The notes below the pieces were generated by a model. The model worked only from the letters and a program-made list of their open reading frames with translations. It was not told the DNA's origin and ran no database searches. From NCBI RefSeq assembly GCF_014646995.1, contig NZ_BMOI01000011.1, forward strand, positions 1 to 64,000: a stretch of DNA of 64,000 bases. The letters run 5' to 3'. A program made the translations under genes and the position numbers. This DNA is from Curtobacterium luteum (lineage in GTDB: Bacteria; Actinomycetota; Actinomycetes; Actinomycetales; Microbacteriaceae). Positions 34,340 through 43,401 of the stretch are shown here, piece after piece (the first letter of the stretch is position 1; each line of letters begins with the position of its first letter).

Positions 34340-37300
34340 TCAGCGGGGTACGGCGATGTCCTCGGTGTGGGCGACCTGCACCCGGGTGATGCGCCCGGAA
34401 TCGACCATGATGCCGCGTCCGACCGGGAAGTCCGACCGGGTGACCCGGGGGAACGCGGTCCGGAACAGCGTGAGCCCGTCGGTCTCCTCCGGCTGCAGGG
34501 CGATGCCGGCGCGGGCGGTCTTCAGCTCGGCGAAGAGTTGCCACGCGCTGGGCGCCGTCACCGTGTCCGCCTCGGCGAGGACGAACACGCCCGCCCGTCG
34601 CGCGGCCTTGATGAGCCGTGCGACCTGGCCCTCGGCGGGCAGCCCCTCGAAGTCGCCGACGTTCTCGATCACGACGACCGGCTCGACCGCACCTGATGAC
34701 ACACCGCCCTCGAGCCCCGCCGCCAGTTCCGCTGCGAGAGTCTCGGCGGACTCGCCGTCGGTCGAGACGGAGGCCCAGTCGGTGGCGTCCCGGAGCGACG
34801 ACCGACGACCGACGATGAGGTGCGCCGGCCGCTCGGGCCAGGTCGACCGGACCGAGCGGATGAGCGTGCGCATCGTGGTGCTGCGTCCGGAGCCGAACGG
34901 TCCCGTGACGACGAACAGGCCGTCGGTCGGGATGCCGATCGGAGCGAGGGTGTCGTCCGCGAGCCCGATGGTCGGCCGCCCGGCGACGGACACCGGCAGC
35001 GCTGCCGGGTCCACGACGGTCGGCAGCGTCCGGATCGGCTGCGCGTCGACGACACCGCGCGCGCGGAGTCCGTCAGCGAGCGCCACGATCGCCGCGTCCT
35101 GGCGTCCGAGGTCCGCGGTGCCCCCGGGCACCCCGATCTGCACCTCGTGGTCGTCGACGAGCGCGCGCCCGGGGACGGCGTCCTCGAGCACGTCGGCCGG
35201 CACGTCCGCCGCGTGGTACTCGAGCTCGCTCGCCAGTCGCAGCACGACGCGCTCCCCCACCGCCGCCTGCAGGTTGGTCGGGAACGCCCCGAGACGGTCG
35301 GCGGACATCACGAGGTGGACGCCGAGGGCCCGTCCGGTCGCGGCGATCCCGACGACCTGGTCGAAGACCTGGGTCGCTCCCGGGCGGAACTCGTACTCGG
35401 CGCGGAACGCACCCATCCCGTCGACGAGCACCAGGATGCGCGGCTCAGCCAGGCCCGTCGCGGCGCGGTACTCGGTGAGGTTCGCCGCTCGGGCGGCGGC
35501 GAAGCGGGTCGAGCGGTCCGCGATGGTCGCGCTGAGGTCGGCCAGGAGGCGCGTGATGCGTTCGTCGTCCGGCCCGCTGATGACGGTGCCGACGGTGGGC
35601 AGCCCCTCGAGCACGCTCAGCCCGCCACCGCCGAAGTCGAGTCCGGTGATGTCGACGGGGAACCGGTCCGCGACCGCGGAGGCCGCGACGGCGAGGGCGC
35701 GCAACGCCTGGGACTTGCCGGTGCCGCCGGCGCCGAGGACGGCGAGGTTCCCGACCACGTCGAGGTCGACGACGAAGGGGGTCTGCTGCTGCGCTTCCGG
35801 CACGTCGACGGTCCCGACCACGAGCCGTGCCCCGTCGGACGCCGGGAGTGCGGCGAGGTCGACCGTGTCGGGCAGCTGGTCGAGCCAGGGCTTGCGCGGC
35901 ACCGCGAGCGCACGGGCGTCGGCGGCACGCGCGATGGTGGTGGCGAGGCGCTCGATGTCCTTCTTCCGGGTGGTGTCACTCGGTGCTCGGACGCCGCTCG
36001 GCCAGACGGAGCCGGGGCCGAACGGGAGGTCCTGCACCTCGACGTCGGACTCGTGGACGGCGTCGTCGGACCGTCCGCCGAGGTACGCGGTCTGGAAGTC
36101 GACCACGCGACCGGGCCCGGTCTTCGCCGCGGCACGACCGGGCGTCCCCGGGTCGAAGAAGGCGGCGTCGGACACCCCGAGCACGTCCTCGCTGTCGACG
36201 GGGTCGGCGACGCGGAGCGCGATGCGGAGGTTCGTGTTGGCACGGAGGGAGTCCTTGATGACCCCGCTCGGCCGCTGCGTGGCCATGACGAGGTGCAGGC
36301 CGAGCGACCGGCCCCGCTGCGCGACGTCGATCACGCCGTCGATGAACTCCGGGATCTCGGTGGCGAGGGCGGCGAACTCGTCGATGACGATCACGAGCGC
36401 GGGCGGTGCGGCCGGGTCGCCGCGCTGTTCAAGGGTGACGAGGTCCTTCGCGCCGCGCTCGTTGAGCAGGTGCTCGCGGTACCGGAGCTCGGCGCGCAGG
36501 GACGTCAGCGCCCGCCGGACGAGGTGCGGGGTGAGGTCCGTGACGAGCCCGACCGTGTGCGGGAGACCGACGCACTCCGCGAACGCGGCGCCGCCCTTGT
36601 AGTCGACGAGCAGGAATGTGACGCGGTCGGGCGCGTACTCCGCCGCCATGCCCATGATCCAGGTCTGGAGGAACTCGCTCTTGCCGGACCCGGTCGTGCC
36701 ACCGACGAGCGCGTGCGGCCCCTGCACGCGGAGGTCGAGGGCCATCGGTTCGCTCGGCCCCTGGCCGACGACGGCGCGGATGCCCCCGGACTCGCGTCCG
36801 GCTCCGGGGACCCAGTCCGCGGTGAGGCTGTCGTTCTTCGACCACCGGCTCACGACGGCTGCCGGGTCGCCGGCGAGGTCGCCTTCGTACAGGTCGAGGA
36901 ACGCGACGCTGTGCGGCAGGTCGGTCTCGTCCAGTACCCGGGCCCCGCTGTCCCGCAGGGGTGCGACGGCCCGCGCGACGGTCGCCGCCTCGATGCTGTC
37001 GACCCGGTCGAGGCGGTCGAGCGCGACGGAGAGACCCGACCGCACGAACCCGACCGTCACGGTGCCGGTGGCGCGGTCGAGCACGACGGCGGTGCGGCAC
37101 GCTGCCGGCAGCGCCTGCAGGGTCGGGGCGAGCCACAGGACGTGCACGCCGTAGTCGGGCCCCTCCTCGGCGAGCGCGACGAGCCGCGCCCGGTCCGCGG
37201 GGGCCTCGGCGGTGACGAGCACCACGACGGCCGGCACCGCGGGCAGCCGCTCGACGGCTCCGCCGTGCTCTTCGTCGAGTGCCCGGTCCTCGTCGATGCG

Positions 37301-38821
37301 GGAGCGCACGCGCGCACCACGACCGATCCCGGCGGCGCGGCGGGTGACGACGAGGCCCTCGAGTTCGGCGAGCAGGGCCGACGCGCCCGCGAAGTCGCGG
37401 ACCAACCCCGGCGACCGGATCGGGCTGTACGGCGAGTCGACGTGCGGCAGCCACTTGAGCCAGGACCACTGCTCCGTGGTGGCACCACCGGCGAAGGCGG
37501 TCAGGACGAGGTCGGCGGGGCTGTGCAGGCCGACGAGCTGCACCACGAGGGACCGTGCGACGTCGTCGGCGGCGAGCCCGGTGCCCGCGACCCCGATCGC
37601 GCCGGCGCGCTCGAACGTCTCGACGACGGGGACCGGCCCGACCGTCGCGTACTCGTCGGCCAGGGCCTCGGCGCGGTTCCAGTCGTCGACGCTGCCGGAG
37701 TTCTTCGACGGCAGGGTCACGGTGGACCGGGAGGGCTGCGTGCCGGCGCCGAAACGGACCTCGAGGAAGGTGGTGTGCTCGGGCTTCCGCGTCCAGAGGA
37801 GCGTGCTGCGCTCGCGCATCGCGGCGGTCACGGCGGTCGGGTCCGGCGATTCGGCGACGCGGGCCTCGAGCTCGTGCTCCCGCTCGGCGGCGAGTCTGCC
37901 GCGGGCGTCGCGCAGGGACTCCTCGAAGCGCTCCCGCTCGTCGCGCTTCCGCCGTCGCGTCTGGACCCGCTGGTCGATCCACGTGCCGATCATGATGATC
38001 GGCGACAGCGCGATGAAGACCAGCGTGTACGGCTGCTTGGTGACGAGGAAGAGCACCCCGCCGAGGATGATCGGCGCGAGGATCGCGATGACGGGCAACC
38101 GCGGCTTCTCCCCCGGGACGGGGATCTCCGGCAGGGTGACGTGCTTGCCGCGGTACGCGGGCTCGACCCGGGGCGAGCGCGAGAACTCGGTGTCGTCGGG
38201 GGTGGTCCCCGGTGCCGTCGGCGTGACCGTTCCGGTCGCCGACGTGCCCGGCAGCGGCGCGATGCGCAGGGTCGTCCCGCCGAGCTGGACCACGTTGGTG
38301 GGGTCGAGGAACGACCGCGCGACGAGACGGCCGTCGACGGCGACGCCGTTCGCGGAGTTGAGGTCGACGACCTCGACCGTGTCGCCGACGGTGATGGCGG
38401 CGTGCCGGCGGGACACCTGGCCGTCGTCGGCGAGGGAGACCTGCGCCATGGCGTCGCGGCCGACCAGGTTCACCCCGCGCGACAGCAGGTACTCGTGGCC
38501 GGCCTCGGGCCCGGTCAGCACCTGGAGGAGGGCCGCGGGCGCGTCCTCGACGTCGTCACCGCGGCGGCGGTCGGTCGCTGCGACGACCTCGACGCGGCAG
38601 CCGGAGCGGAGCGAGGACTCGTGCACGGTCGCGGACGGGTTGAGCAACCGTGCCTGCACCCGACCCGGCGCCCAGACGCGCAGGGTCAGCGGGACACCGT
38701 CGGCCGCGGAACGCCCGCCGGCGAGTCGCTCGGCGAGACTGCCGATCGTGGCGGTCACGTCCGCGGTCACGACGACGTCCCGCTCGGTCCCCGACCCTGA
38801 AATGGTCACCTTGAGTTTCAC
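34340..38821 (-). CDS. Type VII secretion FtsK/SpoIIIE ATPase, EssC/EccC type with FHA domain
   Basis: A 1493-residue membrane ATPase that powers type VII export. The N-terminal ~85 residues look like a ubiquitin/YukD-like fold; an FHA domain follows (about 95-185: LVGRD, QVSRRHAAI, LNSANGVAVDG), then two membrane helices (about 243-282). Three P-loop modules: D1 Walker A GGTTGSGKS (707-715) and Walker B VIVIDEF (810-816); D2 GAGGTGKS (1030-1037); D3 GPFGSGRS (1307-1314), with Lys changed to Arg. FHA plus three ATPase modules resembles Firmicute EssC. GTG 38821 has GGTGGAG upstream. No eccB, eccD, eccE or mycP gene is present nearby. Confidence 0.9.
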   Translation of the reverse strand: MKLKVTISGSGTERDVVVTADVTATIGSLAERLAGGRSAADGVPLTLRVWAPGRVQARLLNPSATVHESSLRSGCRVEVVAATDRRRGDDVEDAPAALLQVLTGPEAGHEYLLSRGVNLVGRDAMAQVSLADDGQVSRRHAAITVGDTVEVVDLNSANGVAVDGRLVARSFLDPTNVVQLGGTTLRIAPLPGTSATGTVTPTAPGTTPDDTEFSRSPRVEPAYRGKHVTLPEIPVPGEKPRLPVIAILAPIILGGVLFLVTKQPYTLVFIALSPIIMIGTWIDQRVQTRRRKRDERERFEESLRDARGRLAAEREHELEARVAESPDPTAVTAAMRERSTLLWTRKPEHTTFLEVRFGAGTQPSRSTVTLPSKNSGSVDDWNRAEALADEYATVGPVPVVETFERAGAIGVAGTGLAADDVARSLVVQLVGLHSPADLVLTAFAGGATTEQWSWLKWLPHVDSPYSPIRSPGLVRDFAGASALLAELEGLVVTRRAAGIGRGARVRSRIDEDRALDEEHGGAVERLPAVPAVVVLVTAEAPADRARLVALAEEGPDYGVHVLWLAPTLQALPAACRTAVVLDRATGTVTVGFVRSGLSVALDRLDRVDSIEAATVARAVAPLRDSGARVLDETDLPHSVAFLDLYEGDLAGDPAAVVSRWSKNDSLTADWVPGAGRESGGIRAVVGQGPSEPMALDLRVQGPHALVGGTTGSGKSEFLQTWIMGMAAEYAPDRVTFLLVDYKGGAAFAECVGLPHTVGLVTDLTPHLVRRALTSLRAELRYREHLLNERGAKDLVTLEQRGDPAAPPALVIVIDEFAALATEIPEFIDGVIDVAQRGRSLGLHLVMATQRPSGVIKDSLRANTNLRIALRVADPVDSEDVLGVSDAAFFDPGTPGRAAAKTGPGRVVDFQTAYLGGRSDDAVHESDVEVQDLPFGPGSVWPSGVRAPSDTTRKKDIERLATTIARAADARALAVPRKPWLDQLPDTVDLAALPASDGARLVVGTVDVPEAQQQTPFVVDLDVVGNLAVLGAGGTGKSQALRALAVAASAVADRFPVDITGLDFGGGGLSVLEGLPTVGTVISGPDDERITRLLADLSATIADRSTRFAAARAANLTEYRAATGLAEPRILVLVDGMGAFRAEYEFRPGATQVFDQVVGIAATGRALGVHLVMSADRLGAFPTNLQAAVGERVVLRLASELEYHAADVPADVLEDAVPGRALVDDHEVQIGVPGGTADLGRQDAAIVALADGLRARGVVDAQPIRTLPTVVDPAALPVSVAGRPTIGLADDTLAPIGIPTDGLFVVTGPFGSGRSTTMRTLIRSVRSTWPERPAHLIVGRRSSLRDATDWASVSTDGESAETLAAELAAGLEGGVSSGAVEPVVVIENVGDFEGLPAEGQVARLIKAARRAGVFVLAEADTVTAPSAWQLFAELKTARAGIALQPEETDGLTLFRTAFPRVTRSDFPVGRGIMVDSGRITRVQVAHTEDIAVPR

Positions 38822-38871
38822 ACTCCACCCCCACCGCCATCGTAGAGGGACGCACCGACGTCCGCACACGA

Positions 38872-38915
38872 CGGCCGGGAGGCCCGTGGCGGCGCCGCCA
38901 CGGGCCTCCCGGCCG
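38872..38915. repeat. Perfect 44-bp palindrome with GGAGGCCCGTGG core
   Basis: Two exact 22-base arms meet with no spacer (38872-38893 and 38894-38915). Each contains GGGAGGCCCG or its complement. It lies between the EccC start and the aldo/keto reductase stop and belongs to the same family as the hairpins at 15685 and 60274. Confidence 0.85.
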
Positions 38916-38931
38916 GTCCGGGGTCACCCCG

Positions 38932-39579
38932 TCAGGCCGCGCCGATCGCGTCCAGCTCGGCCACCGCGTCCGCCGGCAGGGCGAAGCCCGCCGACGCGAC
39001 GTTGTCGCGGAGGTGCGCGACCGAGGAGGTGCCCGGGATGAGCAGCAGGTTCGGCGAGCGCTGCAGCAGCCACGACAGGGCCACGGTGAGCCGGGTGACG
39101 CCGAGCCGTCCCGCGACCCGGTCGAGCGCACCGGACTGGATCGGCGAGAAGCCGCCGAGCGGGAAGTAGGGCACGTAGGCGATGCCCTGGGCGGCCGTGG
39201 CGTCCACGAGCGCGTCGTCCTCGCGACGGGCGATGTTGTACATGTTCTGGACGCACACCACCGGGGCGATCGTCTGCGCCTCCGCCAGCTGTTCGGCGCT
39301 GACGGTGGAGAGCCCGAGGTGCCGGATGAGTCCCTGCTGCTGGAGCTCGGCGAGCGCCTCGAACTGCCGTGCGATGCTGCCGGGCTCGGGCGCGTCGAAG
39401 CCGCCCATCCGGAGGTTCACGACGTCGAGTTGCTCGAGACCGAGGTTCCGGAGGTTGTCGTGCACCTGCTCGACGAGCTCGTGCGGCTCGCGGGCGTGCG
39501 GCCACCCGCCCTGCTCGTCACGGCGGGCGCCGACCTTCGTCACCAGGTGGAGGTCGTCCGGGTACGGGTGCAGTGCCTC
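38932..39579 (-). pseudogene. N-terminally deleted aldo/keto reductase
   Basis: From EALHPYPDDLHLVTKVG onward this frame closely matches the aldo/keto reductase at 27374-28264 over about 215 residues to the shared C-terminus (AVAELDAIGAA). The first ~80 residues, with the catalytic Asp and Tyr, are missing. Upstream of 39580 the sequence is not reductase but the C-terminus of an XRE/MmyB regulator on the other strand. The open frame runs on to 39684 through unrelated codons, so a 250-residue product is possible but could not be active. Confidence 0.8.
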
Positions 39580-39582
39580 GGT

Positions 39583-39783
39583 GCTGCCGTCCGGATGTGG
39601 CACCCGGAGGTCGGCGACCTCGAGCTCCGGCGTGAGAAGTACGGCATCGGGGGCACCGACGGGCAGCTCCTCGTGGTGCACCACGCGGAGTCGGGCTCGG
39701 CGTCGGCCGAGGGGCTCGCGGTCCTGGCGTCGATCGCTGCTTCACGGGTCGCGGGGCCGAGTGCGCCGTACCCCCTCGACTGA
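39583..39783 (+). pseudogene. C-terminal fragment of an XRE/MmyB-type regulator
   Basis: About 66 codons read RMWHPEVGDLELRREKYG, then GTDGQLLVVHHAESGSASAE, then a short tail and stop. This is the characteristic end of MmyB-like ligand-binding domains of HTH regulators (HPxVGxLxLxxE, LVVxHAExGSxSAE). No HTH or start lies upstream; the frame runs into the truncated reductase. XRE/MmyB regulators commonly stand divergent from aldo/keto reductase genes, so one deletion explains both fragments. Confidence 0.75.
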
Positions 39784-39809
39784 CCGGGGGTCCGCACGGT
39801 CACACGTCC

Positions 39810-40316
39810 CTACGGTCGGACGGGCTTCGGGAACGCCGATCGCATGTGGTCCGAGGTGAGCACGTCACCGATGCCGATCATCAGCAACGAGAACACGATC
39901 TGCTCGATCACCATCCAGAACGGGTAGAGCCCCGGGATCGCCGCGACGACGAGCGTGACGATCGGGAAGATCCGGCTGAACAGCCGCAGCCGCTGGTACG
40001 CCCAGTAGTACCCGAGCTGCGCGCGCCACGCGAAGACGTAGAGCGTCAGCGTGATGAGCAGGACGACGGTCGCACGGAACCACACCGCCCACGGCACCGT
40101 CGCACCCGCCCGGGTGAGCAGCACGGCGACGACGATCGCGGTGAGGCCGACGACGGTCTCGGCGACGAGCAGCCACCGGATCCACCGGAAGGACCGGACG
40201 GTGTCGGGGTGCTCGAGCATGTCCTCGCGGATGACGTAGCCGCCCTGTCGGCCACCGGCGAGACGGTCGAGCCGGAGGCGGCACCACAGCCGGTCGGCGA
40301 GGTCTGGGACGGTCAC
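39810..40316 (-). CDS. Membrane protein of unknown function
   Basis: A 168-residue protein with about four hydrophobic segments (WLLVAETVVGLTAIVVAVLL, FRATVVLLITLTLYVFAW, FPIVTLVVAAIPGLYPFWMV and IVFSLLMIGIGDVLT). The soluble N-terminus (ADRLWCRLRLDRLAGGRQGG) is basic. No family recognised. GTG 40316 is chosen: CACCAT on the minus strand ends six bases upstream, and the longer frame is low complexity. Confidence 0.6.
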   Translation of the reverse strand: MTVPDLADRLWCRLRLDRLAGGRQGGYVIREDMLEHPDTVRSFRWIRWLLVAETVVGLTAIVVAVLLTRAGATVPWAVWFRATVVLLITLTLYVFAWRAQLGYYWAYQRLRLFSRIFPIVTLVVAAIPGLYPFWMVIEQIVFSLLMIGIGDVLTSDHMRSAFPKPVRP

Positions 40317-40350
40317 CCCACCATGGTGCCGCATCCGACGGGGCGGGCGC

Positions 40351-40400
40351 GCACCGTGCCTCCCGTCCGGCGGTCGTGGCAGCGGCCTGGAGGCGCGGGG
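40351..40400. repeat. Dispersed intergenic element (paired CCGTGCCTCC / GGAGGCGCGG)
   Basis: GCACCGTGCCTCCCG (40351-40365) and GGCCTGGAGGCGCGG (40384-40398) face each other 18 bases apart in the 205-bp gap between two minus-strand genes. A copy with the same preceding word GCATCCGACG lies at 52323-52416. The rest of the gap repeats CGGGTCCGCC three times. Confidence 0.7.
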
Positions 40401-40521
40401 CGGGTCCGCCACGTGACCTGCGTTCGTCGGGCGGCGCGGGTCCGCCACCTGGCCAGCGTTCGTCGTGCGGCGCGGGTCCGCCGTGTGCCCGCGTGCCGCG
40501 GATCGCGACCGGTCCGCCGAT

Positions 40522-41127
40522 TCAGACCGGCAGCAGGACGGCGGTGGCGACGGTGCGGCCGTCCCGGTCCCGCAGCTCCAGGGTCGTGACCGGGTCCGGC
40601 AGCCGGTCGGCATCGGCCGCGGTGAGGACGAACCCCACGCCGCGCACGCCCGACGTGACGGTGCCCAGCTCGACGACGGCACGGTCGTCGGCGGTGAGGA
40701 CGGCGGTCGACGCCGTCCTCGGGAGTCGTGCGGTGCCGACGACGGTGATGGTCAGGGTGTCGCCGTCCGAGGCGAGGACCGCGACGTGTCCGATCCGCCG
40801 GCCGTCCGACGACCGCAGCGGCCCGGCGACGGGCGGGACGCGGCGCCACCAGGCGTCCGTCCCCGCGCGCGGGCCGGCCGAACGCTCCGCGGGCTCACCG
40901 TCCGGGGACCCGGCGTCCGCAGGCGCTCCCAGCCGGTTCGTCGGGCCGAGCCACCCGGGCGCAGGCGACGCGGTCGCCGCACTCGCTTTGCTCTCGGCGT
41001 CCGAGCCGGAGCCGCGCGTGGTCGCTCCACCGTCCGGAGCACCCCCGACGACGACGACGGCGGTGGTCGCGACGGCCGCGAGCAGCACGCCCGCTCCCCC
41101 GGCGAGGAACCACCGACCGCGGTTCAT
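40522..41127 (-). CDS. Membrane-anchored protein, paralogue of the next gene
   Basis: A 201-residue protein with an N-terminal anchor (MNRGRWFLAGGAGVLLAAVA, then TTAVVVVGG), a Ser/Ala/Pro-rich linker, and a domain containing WWRRVPPVAGPLRSSDGRRI, HVAVLASDGDTLTITVVG and ADRLPDPVTTLELRDRDG. The same pattern occurs in the neighbour at 41211-41819. Family unrecognised. Both lie downstream of der and may be co-transcribed with it. Confidence 0.6.
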   Translation of the reverse strand: MNRGRWFLAGGAGVLLAAVATTAVVVVGGAPDGGATTRGSGSDAESKASAATASPAPGWLGPTNRLGAPADAGSPDGEPAERSAGPRAGTDAWWRRVPPVAGPLRSSDGRRIGHVAVLASDGDTLTITVVGTARLPRTASTAVLTADDRAVVELGTVTSGVRGVGFVLTAADADRLPDPVTTLELRDRDGRTVATAVLLPV

Positions 41128-41210
41128 CGTTCGGCACGCTCGCGGTGCGCGGGGCAACGGGACGTGACGGTCACGGCCCCATGCTGCCGCATCCGACGGC
41201 GGGGCGGGGC

Positions 41211-41819
41211 TCAGTCGGCCGGGAGGAGTGCTGCGCCGCCGAGGACCTCGCCGTCGAGCGCCGGGTCGTCGGAGACGCGGAGCACCACCACCGAGCGCAC
41301 ATCCGCCGGGAGCCGGTCCGGGTCGTCCACGCGGAACTCGACCGTCGACGGGACCCGGTGGCGGGCGTCCGTGTCGACCTGCACCGTACCGACCGTCGCG
41401 GCGCCGCGCTGCTCGGACCAGTAGCCGCGCCGTTCGCCGATCACCGTGCCCGCGGACAGGACCACCCGCGCCTCGCCGGGACCGCCGGACCCCTCGGCCG
41501 TCGCCCATGCGAGGTTGAAGTGGTCGATCCGGACGGTCAGGGCATGGTCCCCCGCGCGCACGATCGTGACGTGGCCGGCGGCGTACCGGTTGATCGGCAG
41601 GAGGTCCCCCTCGACCGGCGGCACCCGCTCCCACCACGGCGCGGTCGGGTCGACCCCGGCGTCGACCGGCGTCGCCGCGGGCGTGCTCGTGCGGTGCGGA
41701 TCGTCCGGCGGGCGCGAGGACACGACCGCCAGGGCCGCACCCGCCACCACGAACGCGACGACACCCGCCGCCAGGGCCACCCGTCGCGGGGTGACCCGTC
41801 GGCGGCGGGCGTCGGACAT
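41211..41819 (-). CDS. Membrane-anchored protein, paralogue of the previous gene
   Basis: A 202-residue protein with a basic N-terminus, one membrane helix (RRVALAAGVVAFVVAGAALA) and an extracytoplasmic domain. It shares WWERVPPVEGDLLPINRYAA, HVTIVRAGDHALTVRIDH and PDRLPADVRSVVVLRV with the protein at 40522-41127, so the two arose by tandem duplication. It begins 15 bases after the der stop and is probably in the tyrA-cmk-der operon. Function unknown. Confidence 0.65.
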   Translation of the reverse strand: MSDARRRRVTPRRVALAAGVVAFVVAGAALAVVSSRPPDDPHRTSTPAATPVDAGVDPTAPWWERVPPVEGDLLPINRYAAGHVTIVRAGDHALTVRIDHFNLAWATAEGSGGPGEARVVLSAGTVIGERRGYWSEQRGAATVGTVQVDTDARHRVPSTVEFRVDDPDRLPADVRSVVVLRVSDDPALDGEVLGGAALLPAD

Positions 41820-41834
41820 CGCGGTGCCGGTCGG

Positions 41835-43361
41835 CTAGCGCTTCCGCCGCTCGCGGACCCGCATGTTGACGTTGATCGGCGTACCCGCGAAGCCCCAGAC
41901 CTCGCGGAGGCGTCGGGTGATGAACCGGCGGTACTGCGGGTCGAGGAAGCCGGTCGTGAACAGCACGAACGTCGGCGGCTGGCTCGACGCCTGCGTGCCG
42001 AAGAGGATGCGCGGCTGCTTGCCCCCGCGGACCGGGTGCGGGTGCTCCTGGACGAGCTCGGCGATGAAGGCGTTGACCTTGCCGGTCGGGATGCGGGTGT
42101 CCCACGAGTCGAGGGCGGTCTCGAGCGCCGGCACGAGCTTCTCGAGGTGCCGACCCGTGCGCGCCGAGATGTTGACGCGCGGCGCCCATGCGACGTGCGC
42201 GAGGTCCTGCTCGATCTCGCGCTCCAGGTAGCGACGGCGGTCGTCGTCGAGGAGGTCCCACTTGTTGTACGCGAGCACCAGCGCACGGCCCGACTCGAGC
42301 ACGAGGTCGATGATGCGGAGGTCCTGCACGGAGATCGGCTCGGTGACGTCGAGGACGACCACGGCGACCTCGGCCTTCTCGAGCGCCGCGGTGGTGCGGA
42401 GCGACGCGTAGAAGTCGGCGCCCTGCTGCAGGTGGACGCGCTTCCGGATGCCGGCGGTGTCGACGAAGCGCCACACCCGCCCGCCGAGCTCGACCTGCTC
42501 GTCCACCGGGTCGCGGGTGGTGCCGGACAGTTCGTTCACGACGACCCGCTCCTCACCGGCGGCCTTGTTGAGCAGCGAGCTCTTGCCGACGTTCGGGCGG
42601 CCGAGGATCGCGACGCGACGGGGGCCGCCGACTTCCTGCTTGGCGACCGCGGACGTGTCCGGCAGGGTCTTCACGATGAGGTCGAGGAGGTCCGCGACGC
42701 CGCGGCCGTGCAGCGCCGAGACCGGGTGCGGCTCGCCGAGGCCGAGGTTCCAGAGCTCGTAGGCGTCGAGGTCGCGGCGGTCGTCGTCGGACTTGTTCGC
42801 CACGACGATGACCGGACGGTCGGTGCCGCGGAGCATCTTCACGACGTGCTCGTCGGTGGCGGTGATGCCGACCGTGACGTCCACGACGAAGAGCACCGCG
42901 TCGGCGAGGTCGATCGCGACCTCGGCCTGCGCGGCCACCGAGGCGTTGATGCCCTTGGCGTCGGGCTCCCACCCGCCGGTGTCGACGAGCGTGAAGCGCT
43001 TGTCGTTCCACTCGGCCTTGTAGCTCACCCGGTCGCGCGTGACGCCCGGGGTGTCCTGCACGACTGCCTCGCGGCGGCCGAGGATGCGGTTCACGAGCTG
43101 CGACTTGCCGACGTTCGGCCGACCGACGATCGCGAGGACCGGCAGTGCCGGCAGGAAGTAGGTGCCGTCCTCGCCGATCTGCCCCGCTTCGAGGAGCGCG
43201 AGGTCCTCGTCGTCGAGCTCGTAGTCCTCGAGGCCGGCGCGGAGCGCGGTCGTCCGCTGCTCCGCCTCGGTGTCGTCGAGTCCGGCGAGTCGCTCGCCGA
43301 GGGCGGCGTCGTACTCGGGGAATTCGTCGTTCGCCGGGTTGTCGTTGTCCAGCTGCGCCAT
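41835..43361 (-). CDS. der: Ribosome biogenesis GTPase Der (EngA)
   Basis: A double-GTPase needed for 50S subunit maturation. The first G1 loop is GRPNVGKS (80-87) with DTPG and NKSD; the second is GRPNVGKSS (about 253-261) with DTAG and NKWD; a C-terminal KH-like domain ends RVRERRKR. The ~70 acidic residues before the first G domain are an actinobacterial extension. It follows cmk in the usual cmk-der pair (about 40 bp apart). Confidence 0.97.
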   Translation of the reverse strand: MAQLDNDNPANDEFPEYDAALGERLAGLDDTEAEQRTTALRAGLEDYELDDEDLALLEAGQIGEDGTYFLPALPVLAIVGRPNVGKSQLVNRILGRREAVVQDTPGVTRDRVSYKAEWNDKRFTLVDTGGWEPDAKGINASVAAQAEVAIDLADAVLFVVDVTVGITATDEHVVKMLRGTDRPVIVVANKSDDDRRDLDAYELWNLGLGEPHPVSALHGRGVADLLDLIVKTLPDTSAVAKQEVGGPRRVAILGRPNVGKSSLLNKAAGEERVVVNELSGTTRDPVDEQVELGGRVWRFVDTAGIRKRVHLQQGADFYASLRTTAALEKAEVAVVVLDVTEPISVQDLRIIDLVLESGRALVLAYNKWDLLDDDRRRYLEREIEQDLAHVAWAPRVNISARTGRHLEKLVPALETALDSWDTRIPTGKVNAFIAELVQEHPHPVRGGKQPRILFGTQASSQPPTFVLFTTGFLDPQYRRFITRRLREVWGFAGTPINVNMRVRERRKR

Positions 43362-43401
43362 GGTGTGGGTTCCTCGCGTGCGGCGCGGTGGCCGCGGGTG
43401 A

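Noticed and set aside
34820-38800. 1326-codon open frame on the plus strand opposite the EccC gene
   Set aside because: Arg/Asp/Gly-rich, no domain; a high-G+C shadow of the real minus-strand gene, which has all ATPase motifs.
38932-39684. A functional 250-residue aldo/keto reductase
   Set aside because: It lacks the catalytic Asp and Tyr, and its first ~35 codons come from the opposite strand of an MmyB-type gene.
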